NCBI GenBank assembly: GCA_036872755.1
Contig: JAVHNS010000013.1
Span: forward strand, 1,426,001 to 1,490,000
Direction of reading: 5' to 3'
DNA: 64,000 bases
Origin: Orbilia blumenaviensis
Taxonomy: Eukaryota; Ascomycota; Orbiliomycetes; Orbiliales; Orbiliaceae
Positions 32,271-44,577 of the stretch are shown one piece after another. The translations under genes were made by a program, and so were the position numbers. The notes under the pieces were generated by a model. The model made no database searches. It was given only the letters and a program-made list of their open reading frames with translations, and was not told the origin of the DNA. The first letter of the stretch is position 1. Every line of letters starts with the position of its first letter.

Positions 32271-33259
32271 TTATATCTTAGCCTGTAGCTTGCTGAAGTC
32301 TTTCATACCCCTGCCGTTTCTGAAGTAGCCAAGCATTTCATCTCCCAGCCATGCCTTTCTGCTCGTAGCAAGTCCTTCTTCAATGTCGATTAGCTTGTCT
32401 GCTTGACATAAGATACCTTTGCCGTTGCTCTTTTGGCCTTGAGATAACAGCCATGCAGTAGCTGTGGAGATCGTCTCGACTTTGTTCAATGGAACACCGA
32501 AGTTTGTCATCTTGCTGACTTCGGAATCCAGAGTGCGAGTGCCGTCCTTGGTGAGCAATGGAGTGACAGTGATTGCTGGGGCGACGACGGAGATGGCAAT
32601 ATTTAGCCGCGACACGTCATTTTTGAGAGACCTCATGAGGCCGACGACACCTGATATTGGCATTGTATGTTAATATATGATTGATATTCAATTTAGTATC
32701 ATATCAACCTACCGAATTTGGCGGCGCTGTACAATGGAAGCCCCTTGGAAGCTAGATAACCAGCTAAACTGGCAGTGCAAACGATAGTGCCGTTGCCTTT
32801 GCCGCCATCATTCTTTCTCATGTGGTGGATGGCCAATTTGATGGTGTCGGCTGTGGCTCTGATGTCGATATCAAGAACCTTATGGTCAATTTCCCTAAGT
32901 TCTCCATCCTGGTCTAGGTCGTCTGTGAAGAAAACGTCGGAATTCTCGCCAATCCCGGCATTTACAAATACACCTGCTAATTCACCATGGTGCTTTACAG
33001 CTTGAGAAAACGCGGCTCGTTGGTATTTCCAATCCCTGATGTCGCCGGTGATGACCAAGACTGACTTGTGGTTATGAAGAGGCGAGGTTGTGGGAGGGGC
33101 ATTGATGTCGAGGATTGTGAGCTTGGCAGAGAAAGTGAGTAGAAGCTCGGCGGTTGAAAGACCGATCCCTGATGAGCCACCGGTAATGAGGATGTGCTTA
33201 TTCGTGAAGGAATCCGGGGAGATTGAGGAAGGTGTCAAGGTGAATGTTTGTGGAGGCAT
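32271..33259 (-). CDS. Short-chain dehydrogenase/reductase
   Basis: Two exons (33259-32713, 32650-32271) join to 308 residues. A Rossmann-type cofactor site TGGSSGIG lies at about 27-34. The acidic residue after beta-2 (LDINAP) suggests NAD(H) preference. NAGIG lies near 108, and the catalytic Tyr-Lys motif YSAAK falls near 178-182 just before the intron. The layout resembles the 15-hydroxyprostaglandin dehydrogenase-like group of fungal SDRs. The substrate is unknown. Confidence 0.9.
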
Positions 33260-34702
33260 CTTGAGCGATATATTTTGATATCGGTATATGAAGTGGCCTG
33301 GTTGCAGCTGCAGTATTTTTCGGTAATGCCCAAGGGGTTGATTGCTCTTTAATTGTATCTCTTGATATGGTTGTTTGTCTTTTTATCTCAGCCACAGAGG
33401 CACTTGAAGGCAACTGTTTCGGGTTCCTGTGAGACCTGAGGTTGGGACCGGGCTGTAGAATTGAATGTTCTGGATGGACGAAGAGCGTGCATGGACGACG
33501 CGATGAAGCAATACAGGCCAGGACCGGATATATTATCAAGGCGGGAGATCAGTGAAATATATCCTCGCCATGACCGTGGTCAGGATAGCCGGCATTCTTT
33601 CACAAACTCGGTTCTTTCGTAACCTTCCTCAGAAGTTACCGCGGTTAAGCTCAGGTTCAGAACAGGAGAAGATCGAAGGAAAAGAGTCCGGGGTGACGCT
33701 AACGTAACTAACCTTCCTTGCATTCCACAGAAGAGATCCCGCCTTTTTAGTGCCGTTGCTGGTTTGCATTCGGCGACGCCGATGGGCCTTCCTTTGAGGG
33801 GGTTTCGTATTCAGTGTTTAAGAGCCCAGGTATGTTGATAGACTAAGGAAACATGCATATGTTGCATGGTCGTTCATCCGATTCAAGGCCAAGGGAGGGA
33901 CAAGAAGCCAGAAGTGGAGCCTTTTGCAGCCAACCAAAACCTCATGCAGTTGGCATCGGCTAACCACAACTTTCATGCATTCATTTTTCAACCGAAGGAG
34001 CTCGAGCCCTCAACGCGGTGGGAAACATCGACACGACTTGGGAAGCATACGAGGAAGCTATATTACTTGCTTACCCGAGGACGTCTTGATCCCAGGGCCC
34101 TAGCACGAGGGTTTGCTCTTCTGTCCTTTCTATCGCGCTTTCGGGACCGCCGAAACCATATTTCGAATATTTCTAATCCGAGACTCGGCTGTCCAATCAT
34201 CGGCCGTGATATCTATTTGCCATCTAGAGAGCTAGTCCAGCTGCTGATTTGGGGTTTAAAGAGCCGCAACTTTCGGCCGCACAGTCGAGTTTTGGGGGGA
34301 GTTCCAGCTGTATTGGGTGTGAGCAATGCGAAACCTTTCATTTAGTTTTATTTCGACCCTAGTTTGGATGGTGGCAAGTGGTTTTGATATCACTTCTGTG
34401 AGACCTCATGATCAATGCTATTAATTGGATGCTATGGCCCTGCTGCGGATTTTCTGTTACGCAGTTCTGCTAGACTGGCCTGAGATTATATATTATATCC
34501 TTCTAAATCCAATCCGAAACTATCGCTTACTCCGATGACTGTTACTCCCCCGATACGACTATATACACTAATATACTAATTGCGGACAGAAATTAACATA
34601 ATTAACCAAAATGGTCATAATATAGTCCGAGAAATCGAATCGCCTTCAAAAATCGGACCAACTACCCAAATTACCCCCTCTCTCTCCTTTTCTCAAATTT
34701 AT
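33260..34702. other. Intergenic, no gene supported
   Basis: A 159-codon frame at 33866-34345 has no hydrophobic, domain or codon pattern that convinces me. The rest is promoter of the dehydrogenase gene and 3' region of the next. Confidence 0.45.
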
Positions 34703-35741
34703 TTATTGCGCTCCAATATAACCGGGAGGCTTCACCGATTGCGCCGACAGTTCTAATGCATCGATACCCATCACAGGCTGGTCATACCCACTACTTAGCT
34801 CGCTGCTGTATGATCTGCTTTGCATTTCCAATGGAGGGCGCAAGCTCCCGCCGGCACCACCATCACCGTATGACTGTTGATGGTATTCTGGCGCAAATGG
34901 CGCCGGTGGTACGATTGGTTGGGCGCGCGGCAGCCGTTTACGCTTAGACCTTTCAATCCACCATAATGCTGCGAATGCTATTGCTAATATCGTGGGGATA
35001 GCGATACCGACACCCATCCCCACCGCGGCACCCGTCGAGATGGCAGTAGCGATGGCTTTAGGCACCGCTGTGGCGCTTGGTTCAGATGATGTTGTTGTAG
35101 CTGAGTCGGTGCTTGTGGTTTCGGCAGAAGTTGTGGTTGGGAGTACGGCCGTTGTGAGACCTGAGGCCACATATGTTATTGTGCCTGGGTTCAGATAGAA
35201 TTGGGTCCTGTTCTCGTTCTGGCAGCAAGGTACTGACCCGCCATCGGCGCAGCACCAGAAGTTTGTCGCATCATTGCAAGGCAGGATGTTCATCCCAGAT
35301 CCTGAGAAGCCTGTTTCACGTTGGTTGGTATTAGTCAGCCAGTTAGTCAGTAGACTACCGTCTGGGAAGGTGTTCTATACGCACTTGTGCATCGTTCGCT
35401 TGGGCAACTTGGGTCCTCCCAGGTCGGATCTGTGCATGATCCTCTATAGATGTACCCAATATGATTGTAACAGAGGTTACTACTCAAGCAGGCGACGTTA
35501 TCGTCGACAGAGCAACAGGAGCTATGGATCTTGTTGTTGGTTTCGGCCTCCGGATTGCATGCCATATCATTATTAGCGCGGGAGCCGTCTGGAATAGGAA
35601 TTCGTGTTAGTGCCGGGTTGGATGAAGTCTTAAGACAGGTTCGGAAACCATACTTGGATAATAACAAGCCCGCCGTCGCTGTGCACCGATGAGATGCGGA
35701 AGACTGGTAAGACCCAGGATGATCGGTATCGAGAGCCGCAT
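34703..35741 (-). CDS. Cys-rich, Ser/Thr-rich single-pass surface protein
   Basis: Three exons (35741-35654, 35588-35385, 35310-34703) give 299 residues. A signal peptide of about 20 residues (MRLSIPIILGLTSL...) is followed by a mature start CYYPNGS, a motif common in fungal extracellular proteins. A Cys-rich domain with HSSCCS, CLSSNLC, YRGSCTDPTW and CCADGGSVPCC follows, then a Ser/Thr linker. A membrane helix (about 185-215) ends in WWIERSKRKR, and a Pro/Ser-rich cytoplasmic tail closes the protein. The shape fits a wall-contact sensor or adhesin, but the role is unproven. Confidence 0.85.
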
Positions 35742-38700
35742 TCTTGGGAGTGAAAATGGAAGTTAAATCTGATCGAATCCGTCAATTCGAGATTCCAAGA
35801 CACCTTTGTCGGTACCCGCGCGCGCCCGCGTAACAGCCAGTATTATGTCAACTCGAACAAATAAAATGCTAGTGGGTAAGTATTCCTCGCGAGAGTAAGT
35901 TTTAGAAAAGTATCTGAGGACGTAGGCTGAATATATCCCAGAGAAAAATCAGACTGGTCCCGTGGTTGGCAATTGGGGCTAAACAAAGGGGGAAGTGGGG
36001 AGGAATCCCATCATTGGAAAGACGGGCATCTTTGCTTTGTTCGAAGGCGGAAGGCTCGAGCTATAGCGCTAGACAATGGAAGTCTATTTCGGTACATTAC
36101 ACACACACATGTGCGTGTTCACCCCCAATCTAATTTCGGCTTTCGAGCTAACGCATCTACATATATATCTAATAAGGAGTTGCGCGGATTTGCTAAAAGA
36201 GCCCCCCCCCCCAGGGCTTAAGTTTGAATGTGTGGACGCTGAGGCGTGAAGGGCACATTTCTGGACATCCGAATCCCGAAACCTGTCAGCAATACATCCC
36301 GTTTCGGTTGGCTTTTTTTTTCGCAAACCCCTGCAGGCCAGCTCTGCAGCCTTCGGTAAACGTTGCAACCAGCTTTAGGTGGTTTACGCCTCCAGCCCCC
36401 AAGGTATACACCACTTCTCAAGTCGTAACTATTGTTAGTAATTAGTATTTTGAGAGTCATTGCATGAGTATACCGTGACATATCACGGGAAGTCTCCCCT
36501 TTTAAACTCTCTCCTCCTCTTTCCTTCTGTAGCTTTTGGGATTTTTATGGTTGGAGTGGTCGTATTTTATTAGATAAGGCTGATACACTGGTGGGGACTT
36601 GGTTAATCATCTTTTCGTCCAGTGCGAATATACGACCGCTTAAAGTCTTAGTCCAGCCTTGGGCCCACGGGAAAATCTGTGCCTTTCCACGCTTTGTGCA
36701 CAGGGAATTTCACACAAGTGACTCGCACGTACGTGCGATTCAGAGTGCAAATTGCAAGACGCATCTTTGAATCACACGAACAGGAAGGCCCCTTATATAG
36801 CTCGGCCAACACTAATGAAATACTCGACCTTCTTGGACCCAAGAAGTGGGCTACAGGGTGATCTATAAATTTATAAGTATCACATCTGATTTTTATAACG
36901 AGGTCTATTTTTTATTCCCCGCCCGGAAGACTCATAACTCCTAGTCGCTCTTGGAATTTAGCCACACTCAACTTCGGTTACTCCGGGATGCATGCATTGG
37001 TCCATGGAAGGATGGTACAATACGATCATGGTATTAATCTCTATTGAGGAGTTTGCATGGCGCCATACTATGATCTAATCTACATATACACTTTTTCTCT
37101 TGTATGCGTATGTCTTCGGAAATACTACTGGCCGCGACCCACGGCTGGCTAATGTTCAGCATCCCCGATTTCGATATCTTTCGCCGGCTTCTACATATAT
37201 ATGTTTATATTGACCTGGCGTTGGTAATTGAACCCTTTCCAGGCTTTTCTTCCAGGCTTCCCCTCCAAACAACTTTCCAATGTACTAGAAAACGGGCCTC
37301 CTGCTAAAGTCGGATCCGTTAACTTCATCGTCTAGCCCCACCACTAGCACAAGGTGACTACAAATTGGTGGGCTTGGTCGTTCTCAGCCCCCAGGTTTCT
37401 GGTGCCTGAAAACCCTAGCTATCGATTGCATGTGAGTAAAATCAGGTATGCCTTTGCGGATTCGTTTTCATCTATCGAGATCTAGTTGGGTCCCGCTCGA
37501 CAGATAACGTATTAACAGGAAAATATTACTGTAATAGCCTGTAATACCGTGGTACACGGGTCGGGGACATATAGAATTCCAATGCTCCACATGTACTTCA
37601 TTTTTCTATCTTATGATGTATGGATTTGTTCCTAGTACTAGTCGCTTGAGTCTTAACGAAATAAAACGTTTTTTGTGACGCTCAAATCCTTTTTTTGATG
37701 AGGCTCTCGTAAGCCGGGACCCTCCGGAGATCCCTTGGCAAACATACTATTGTGTCGTCTCTAGCGTACCTTTGGTACAGTCTTGTCACTACTGCAATAT
37801 CGATACCAGTCTTTAGAACGATCCTATGGACATAATCAGCAGCACACTATCACCTGATACGGATGTCAAAAGAGATATGCTTCAGAAAACACCACTATTC
37901 TTAAGATCTTACAATTAGAATTTCCATCGCTTAAACATTGTCTGCCAGCCTCATACACATGGAATCGAGTTTTAGGAGAATGATGTGCGCATGCCAGAGT
38001 CGGAACTTTCGAGTCCTGGGTATCCTGGATCTGGCCATGAGTGGATCAATCAAAATTTGTGCGCCGGTATATATACAGTAAATGCTGGATATCTAAAACT
38101 CTATGGTCTGAAATCATGAGACACGTCTAAAACAACACAAAAAATACAACAAGTCTCACAGTGAAATCACCCAGCGAGGCTTGCAATTGCTGCTAGGTAT
38201 GTCTCCATTAACAATCTGGCAAAGTAGGGAATAGTCCAGGTTCTAAACTTGACGGGCTTAGAGTGGCTTTACGCGATTTCCCTTGTAGTATCTTAAACAC
38301 TACGCTCGAACCCTGACTGGTATGGGTGTAAAGACTGTAGACTGCAGTTTAAGGTTGATGTAAGTACCATGTACCGTAGCCGTTCTGCCTTAAAAGGGTG
38401 TGATTAGGTATCTCATTCGTACTAGTCCCTAAACATGAATTTGAGGGCCTTGATTTATCTATATAACAAATTGAACACTCTAACCTAATGTTGCAAGGCG
38501 TACTAACAGATGTTGGATTTCACTGCCCCGCGATTGGCGGCGCGAGCTCCTAATATCTACGGAATCTCCCCGTGTAAGTTTCTATTTTGTGTATCTAAGG
38601 TCATTAAAGCCAAGGCGATTCGAAAACTCCTGGGATGGTTTAATTGATCTGCGACACCCGGATTAAGGTAGAGTCCGAGGTCTATACAAACCTAAGACAT

Positions 38701-39150
38701 CCACGGCCAGAGTACGCAGCCTCCATTGGTTATGGGAGCGGGATTGCGCAGTTATTATCAACGTGGCAAAAGCAGCACCCGCCAAAAATAAACCGTTTGA
38801 TACCGAATGTTTTATTTTGGCGTTTAAAGCTGTTGTTGTTGGATTTTAACGGTGTCGACTCAAGGTTAAAATCGCTTTTGTGTGCTATTACAACACCTGC
38901 CCTGGCTGCGGCACAGTTAAAGAGCATTATAATGCATTATTATAACTTTAAGGTCTTGATTTCTGCCAGATGGTCATAATCCACTTCGTCGACAAAACGA
39001 AGGTTAGGAAGGGACGGGTATGAAAGGATGAGCATATCTGCTTTCCTCTTTCATCGAAACATCCAATATAATAGCCTTTGATTGTGTTCACATGTGGATA
39101 CATTCCTGCAGGCCATCTTTAGATATATTTAAAAAGCTCGACCACACGAT
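35742..39150. other. Long intergenic region, no gene supported
   Basis: About 3.4 kb. Short frames (for example 36224-36445, 38644-38979) show no protein-like features. Runs of C near 36201 and T near 36310 occur. It may contain an unrecognised non-coding transcript or small gene. Confidence 0.45.
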
Positions 39151-40764
39151 ATGTTAATACCATCCTTTTCTTTCCTGGTGGCGGGGGTGGTGTCCTGCAA
39201 TATCTCATTGGCTCTGGGACTTGAACTCGTGGGGATGAATGGTTTCCCAAAATTTCAACATCCTAGACTTCTTGAACCATTTGACGACTGTTCGAATGGT
39301 ACGCATCGATGGCATTCACAAAGGAATAGTTGCTTCGATGACGAGATGGGTGTAATTCCGTTCACACCTCCCTCAAAACGCAGTCTCCTTGGTGATTATC
39401 TCAGCTTCGTGGGACTCCATCCGCGGGATGTTTGCGGACCAGATGAGATTACCTGCTGGGCAGTTAGCTGTTGTCGGCCTGGAGAAATATGTGGTTCTAT
39501 AAACGAAGGGTGCAAAGTATCCTGGAGTACGATCTACTCAACAACAATAACCACCTCTTGGTCGACAGTTACTTCGTGGGTGTTTCCGAATACAGATGAT
39601 GTGGACTACAGCACTATAACGGTGGATACTACGATTTATGCGACAATCTTTAACCCAATCACCCTACCCGGTGAGGGCCAAGATGATGTCTTTAAGACGG
39701 ATTTAACAGTTGTTACTACGCTAGTGCTCTCAGCCTTTACTCCCGCCGCTGTTACTAGGACAGAGACAGTTACTAAGACTCAGCAGCCTGAGATAGGTAT
39801 AACTCCACCGCCCCAGCTGAGGGTCCGCCAGACCAGAGATATCTTACCAAGGGCAGCTGCCATACCAAGGAGGTCTGCGGGGACGAGTTATACGACATTA
39901 ACCGTCTATGTAACCACATTTTTCACGACAAGTACAATTGCAACGCTGGAGAATTCCGTTATTGAAGTAACAGAGACAAATACTATTTCTTCCATTGCGA
40001 CACAGAATCAGACCCATTTTGGTACCCCGACTGGGTTTACGACTATCGTTATTACTCAGACATCGACATCGACATCGTATGCTTATGGTACGGTGGAAAC
40101 ACCGACAAAAGTTGCCTATATGACTAGTCTCGTACCGGTTACGGCGGACGGGGCGGAGTGGAGGGGCAGAAAGGGGGCAGAGGCACCTTCCTCTCGAGCG
40201 GGTGCATCTCAGTTTTCTGGAAGTGAGATTGCCGGGATTGTGGTTGGGTTACTGTTTGGTGTGGCTCTGGTAGTGCTAGTGGTTTGGATATTGGTGTTTA
40301 GGAGTCGTCGCAATGGTAAGAAGCGAAGGGAATCGGTTGCTGCTCGTAATGTTTTTGAATCTCCAGGTTCGAATGAAACTTCTCCGGTACCTACTGTGGT
40401 TTCTCCGGCACCTGTTATGACGAAGTTCTCGCAACCGGAATTTTTAGGACCGAACATGAGCTTGGCTCCAGCGTCCCCATTATCTGAGCTATTCTTTTCA
40501 GGGCTGAATATGACGGATGAGAATAAGTACAATAGAACTTATGGGCCGAGACTGTCAAGAAGCAGTAGAGGGACCATAATTTCGGGGATATCCCCTGTTC
40601 CCGAAGAGGATATATTGCCTGAGATGCCAGCGAAAACTGTGCAAAGGAGGAACAGTATGGATGGGAGGAACTGGGGGAGGGGTTATGGGGGACGTGGGGG
40701 ATATTATAACATTGGAGGGAGAAGAAGAAATACGATATCCACGGATTTCGGGGCTATGATCTAG
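39151..40764 (+). CDS. Type I surface protein with Thr-rich ectodomain
   Basis: Single exon, 537 residues. An N-terminal signal peptide (about 1-22) precedes a short Cys-rich module near 93-125 (DVCGPDEITCWAVSCCRPGE). A Thr/Ser-rich stretch with TTIT-like repeats to about 330 is followed by a membrane helix at about 357-381 (EIAGIVVGLLFGVALVVLVV), a basic stop-transfer RSRRNGKKRR and a 150-residue cytoplasmic tail ending in a Gly/Arg-rich patch. The module and layout resemble fungal wall sensors. Function unknown. Confidence 0.85.
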   Translation: MLIPSFSFLVAGVVSCNISLALGLELVGMNGFPKFQHPRLLEPFDDCSNGTHRWHSQRNSCFDDEMGVIPFTPPSKRSLLGDYLSFVGLHPRDVCGPDEITCWAVSCCRPGEICGSINEGCKVSWSTIYSTTITTSWSTVTSWVFPNTDDVDYSTITVDTTIYATIFNPITLPGEGQDDVFKTDLTVVTTLVLSAFTPAAVTRTETVTKTQQPEIGITPPPQLRVRQTRDILPRAAAIPRRSAGTSYTTLTVYVTTFFTTSTIATLENSVIEVTETNTISSIATQNQTHFGTPTGFTTIVITQTSTSTSYAYGTVETPTKVAYMTSLVPVTADGAEWRGRKGAEAPSSRAGASQFSGSEIAGIVVGLLFGVALVVLVVWILVFRSRRNGKKRRESVAARNVFESPGSNETSPVPTVVSPAPVMTKFSQPEFLGPNMSLAPASPLSELFFSGLNMTDENKYNRTYGPRLSRSSRGTIISGISPVPEEDILPEMPAKTVQRRNSMDGRNWGRGYGGRGGYYNIGGRRRNTISTDFGAMI

Positions 40765-43320
40765 CTCTTTCATGTTGATGCATATCAGGATATTAATTAA
40801 TATTATAGGCTGCATATATTCCCTCTTAGCTTGGATACGATCTATACCGTGCCTCTTATTTGCAGTGTTGGTATTTTCGGGAGGCAAAATCTCCTGCATC
40901 CTTGCGAGGGGTAGAGGAACCAATGTGACCATAGCGCCGCCCCACTTTTAAGCTCGCGGGACCCCTCCGAGAACCTAGCGAAAGGATCCGCCCTAGGAGG
41001 GGTTTCGACGAGGGCATAGATGCACACACGTGGCGCTCACTTTGCCTGCTGTTGACGGGGATACCTTATCGATAAAGACTAAGCTTCTTTTTTTCCTCTT
41101 TTTCTTTATCGCTCAGGCCAAAGACGCAGTGCAGGAACAAGAGCCGTTATCTTAGCCTCGAAACGCTCTATCTGCGCTGAGATATCACATTATATTTGCG
41201 TTAAAGTTTCGGCGGGGAATATGTTTCATTGAAGTTGGGGGAAGTGGTGTAACCTTGAGGGAAGCCTTATTTTTGTGAGATCCTGCGTGATTTCAGTCAT
41301 ATCGACGTGTCTTTTAGTTCCTGGGTCTGAGTTTTTGTGTCATGAAGTACGTTTACCTGGAATTAGCTAACCGCGCATAGTTTATGACTTGCGTCGAATA
41401 ATTCTTCGTCATTTGTCGTTTATCGATAAGCTGCATCACTTGCTAGCTTCAAATCCCAGTTGCTTGTGTGTGTTCAGTGGGCTGGTTGGTTTTTCACTCG
41501 CATGCATGCAAGTTTCCAGGCCAGGGCTAAATTGGACAAGGAAGGGAATCACGATTTAGCACCCATTAGTTAGCATCCAATTCCGGTAGGCCATTAGCTG
41601 GCATGATGTAACCAAGACCGTCGCGGGGACGTGGGGCTATTATCATGATATCACTCTTCCAAGAAAACACATTAATGCTCCTCATGGTTCCTGATCGTTG
41701 CCTCTTTTTCAAGTTCGTGACTGAAGCTGGCGATATCGGAACTGGTTCGAGGCATGATGGTGGAAAATCCGACATTCCAGGATATGAGGGGTTTGCGTGG
41801 GCCTCACCAGCACCCGTCCCTAAAGACACTAGCTGCAGCCGGCAGATGCATGTGTTCCCGCTCGAAAATGTCATCTGGCTCCTGAGCCAGCGTAGGCGAG
41901 AAGGGATAACCCAAAGACTGGATGGGCAAAAGCTAAAAAAAAGAGAGAGAGGGAGAGAGTCGAAAAATACCGCGTCGACGAGCTCAACAGAACGACATCG
42001 TGACTGATGGTCAAGCGGGAGGGTAGGAATTAAGCCTGAAGGGACCACTAAGCGGGAGACACATCGATGCATCTGGAATCGCCAACCACACAGTGTACGC
42101 ACATGTAATGTATATACGCTACTCACCCATCATAATCACCTAAGGTCAAACTGAAAGGACTTAATAGGCCAAGGCCAATTGTGCCTTGTAATCACGAGAT
42201 GGCGGAGCCGAAAGTAAAAAAACAGCATTTTTGAACACGAATCATAATTGTAAAGGGATTTTACGGAAGCAAATATCTCAGCCATTCGTCAGTATGAGTA
42301 AGCCACGGTTGGATTGGGAGTATCAGATGTATTTGAAATGATAGTTAATCCCGTCAAATCCGCGGCGACGGAGTAATATATCTCTTTTGTTGGTTCAGCT
42401 CCGGGCAGGCCAGGGAACAGTTTACCTGATACTGGTTGCATATTGCCATCATATTGCATACCGCAGCCCCCGCTTGGTCAGGGCTGTGTTTTTTTGTTCT
42501 GGTAGGTAGCGAGCCTATGCCACTCCTGCCGACCATTAGCCAGCTTGGGGAATGGCTAACCCTTCCGTGTTCTTTGAATGGTAACCGTGACAATTTCTTG
42601 CAAATTATTTCGCCGACGAAGAGCTGCGGTGCTACATAAGTCGGGAATTCCTTGTCCTGGTCGGATGCAGGCTACAGGCTCGGGACCTGGCCTCGATGCG
42701 AACAGCCGCCATTTGAATTACGTGTAGACTGTCGTACGATTACCAGTGTTAGTCAGCGTTATGGTTAAGATTTTTTTTTTTTTTTTTTTTTTTTCTCTTT
42801 GGAAGTACGAAGGGCACATACACAAGTACTTTAGTATCAGGGAATCGAAGCACCTGGCATTTTCCATCCCCCCCGAGAGTCCGGAGCAGCGAATCAGCAC
42901 CCAGCCTCACGTGCAAGCGATCAGACTGGTGCTTGGCTGGTGGTTATGATTGGTTGGAAGGAATCTGGAACCTGCGGTTTTGACTCTTTTTAGGGCCTTG
43001 TTGGAGTTAGAGCGGAAGGGGTGCCAGGAAAGGCTGGAAGCTGTCATGTTGCAGAGGTACTAAAACCGCCTGCCTTCCACACCTAATCCCCTCTATGATC
43101 TGATCCTTCAAGCTTCTTTATATATATTCCCCTTCCCTCTAAAGAGGTCACGACCCAAAAAAAAATTTTAGTCCGTCGAGCACGGCTTGAAACGATCAAT
43201 AGATAACTATATATTTGGACGAGAAAAAAAGAAGAAAAAAAATCAAAAAAAGAGAAAGAGAAGTCAAAGTGATAGTGAAGGAATTCGCAAGGCCGAAAAC
43301 AACACAACAACACACAAGCC
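40765..43320. other. Intergenic, no gene supported
   Basis: Overlapping opposite-strand frames near 41566-42126 mutually shadow each other and lack recognisable features. A 23-25 base T-run lies at about 42770-42794, and an A-rich 5' leader precedes the gene at 43321. Confidence 0.45.
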
Positions 43321-44577
43321 ATGGCCTCTCAATCTCGGTCGGCTTTGGCCCCTCATCACGCAGCCATCAAGGCTCAGATCCTTCGACTGCTTGGTCACTC
43401 GTCTCCTGACGACCTCCGCCGCTTCCTCGAAGAAATATCCATTCAGCAGGATGTTCTTGAGAATATATACGATCTCTGGCCCGACCTACCTCATGCTTAC
43501 GACGCTGAAAGGGAGGAACTAGCCGATGATAGAAAAGAAGTTTATGTTCTATATGATGCTGCCTTGGACGATCGGGAGAAGATCCGACGAAGGTGGGAGA
43601 GATTGCTGAGTAAACACCGCTGGGGACGACATGAAGTCGAGGAACTTAAGAAATGCAGAGAATACATGGCTCGAAATGCGGTGAAGATGGTTGGTCTATG
43701 CGTCGAGTACGCTGAGTTCTCTAGGTGAGTTATTCTTTCTAGATCCACTATTCTTCCCACGGGTACTTGAATCAAGAAGCGAAGACGATATAATAGCAAG
43801 TTGCGAATATAAGCTGACTTTCTTTACCCTAGCCAAATTCAAGGGTTGTCTTGTTTTGAGGATGACCTTCGTGTTAAACTTGAGAAGGTTTACGTCGACG
43901 AGAACCTATCTACTGCATCTAAGCTAAGGAGGATGCGGAATATTCTGAACATGTTTGCGGAATCCCGTCCGAGAGCCGAACGCTACACCTATCGTCGCCG
44001 TTCGCTTTCGCCTGACGACGAAGAAGAACAGTACTGGACGGTTCCAAAGCCTGAAATTATCGAGCCGTCCAGAGACTCCGCATATGTCTCTGCTTCGTAC
44101 ACAAAACCTCACCGAACCCGCGCAGACCGACACGAGCACAAGCGACATCGTCGTGGTGAGCGAGAAAGGGAGGAACGCGAGGAGCGAGACTATATTCCCG
44201 ATTATAGCTACGGAGTCGAGATTGAGGAATTCGATGACAGGCCTGTTCACGACGTCTATCTTAACGACTCCTCACGACATGCATTCCGGAGTTCAAGTCA
44301 TGATACCTCTTTCCTCTGGCGATCCTCTCGGAATCAGAAAGACGGCGAACATACGAACCCCCACTATCCGGGTCGCAATTTCTCGCTTTCCTATACGCAT
44401 CTGCCACCGTTAGAAGAGCAACGACGGTCAAGTGCAGGATCCAAGCATCACCGCCCTTCTAGGTACGAGGATGATGAGGAGCGTCGCCGTCAAGCGAGCA
44501 GCGCTAGGTACCTTGAAGTCCCAAAGCCCAAGCCTGCAAAGCAGTATACTAGCTGGGAAATCTACGAAATCGTGTAG
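43321..44577 (+). CDS. Unknown protein with helical N-terminus and Arg/Glu-rich tail
   Basis: Two exons (43321-43724, 43833-44577) give 382 residues. Residues 1-180 are helical and charged with several predicted amphipathic helices. Residues from about 190 to the end are low-complexity, rich in Arg, Glu, Ser and Tyr, including RRGEREREEREERDY. No signal peptide or membrane segment is present. The tail suggests a nuclear or RNA-associated disordered region. I do not recognise the family. Confidence 0.8.

Noticed and set aside
33866..34345. 159-codon frame
   Set aside because: No start context, domain, hydrophobic pattern or neighbouring exon supports it.
41566..42126. 186-codon minus frame overlapping a 120-codon plus frame
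   Set aside because: Neither looks protein-like and each can be the shadow of the other; left as intergenic.
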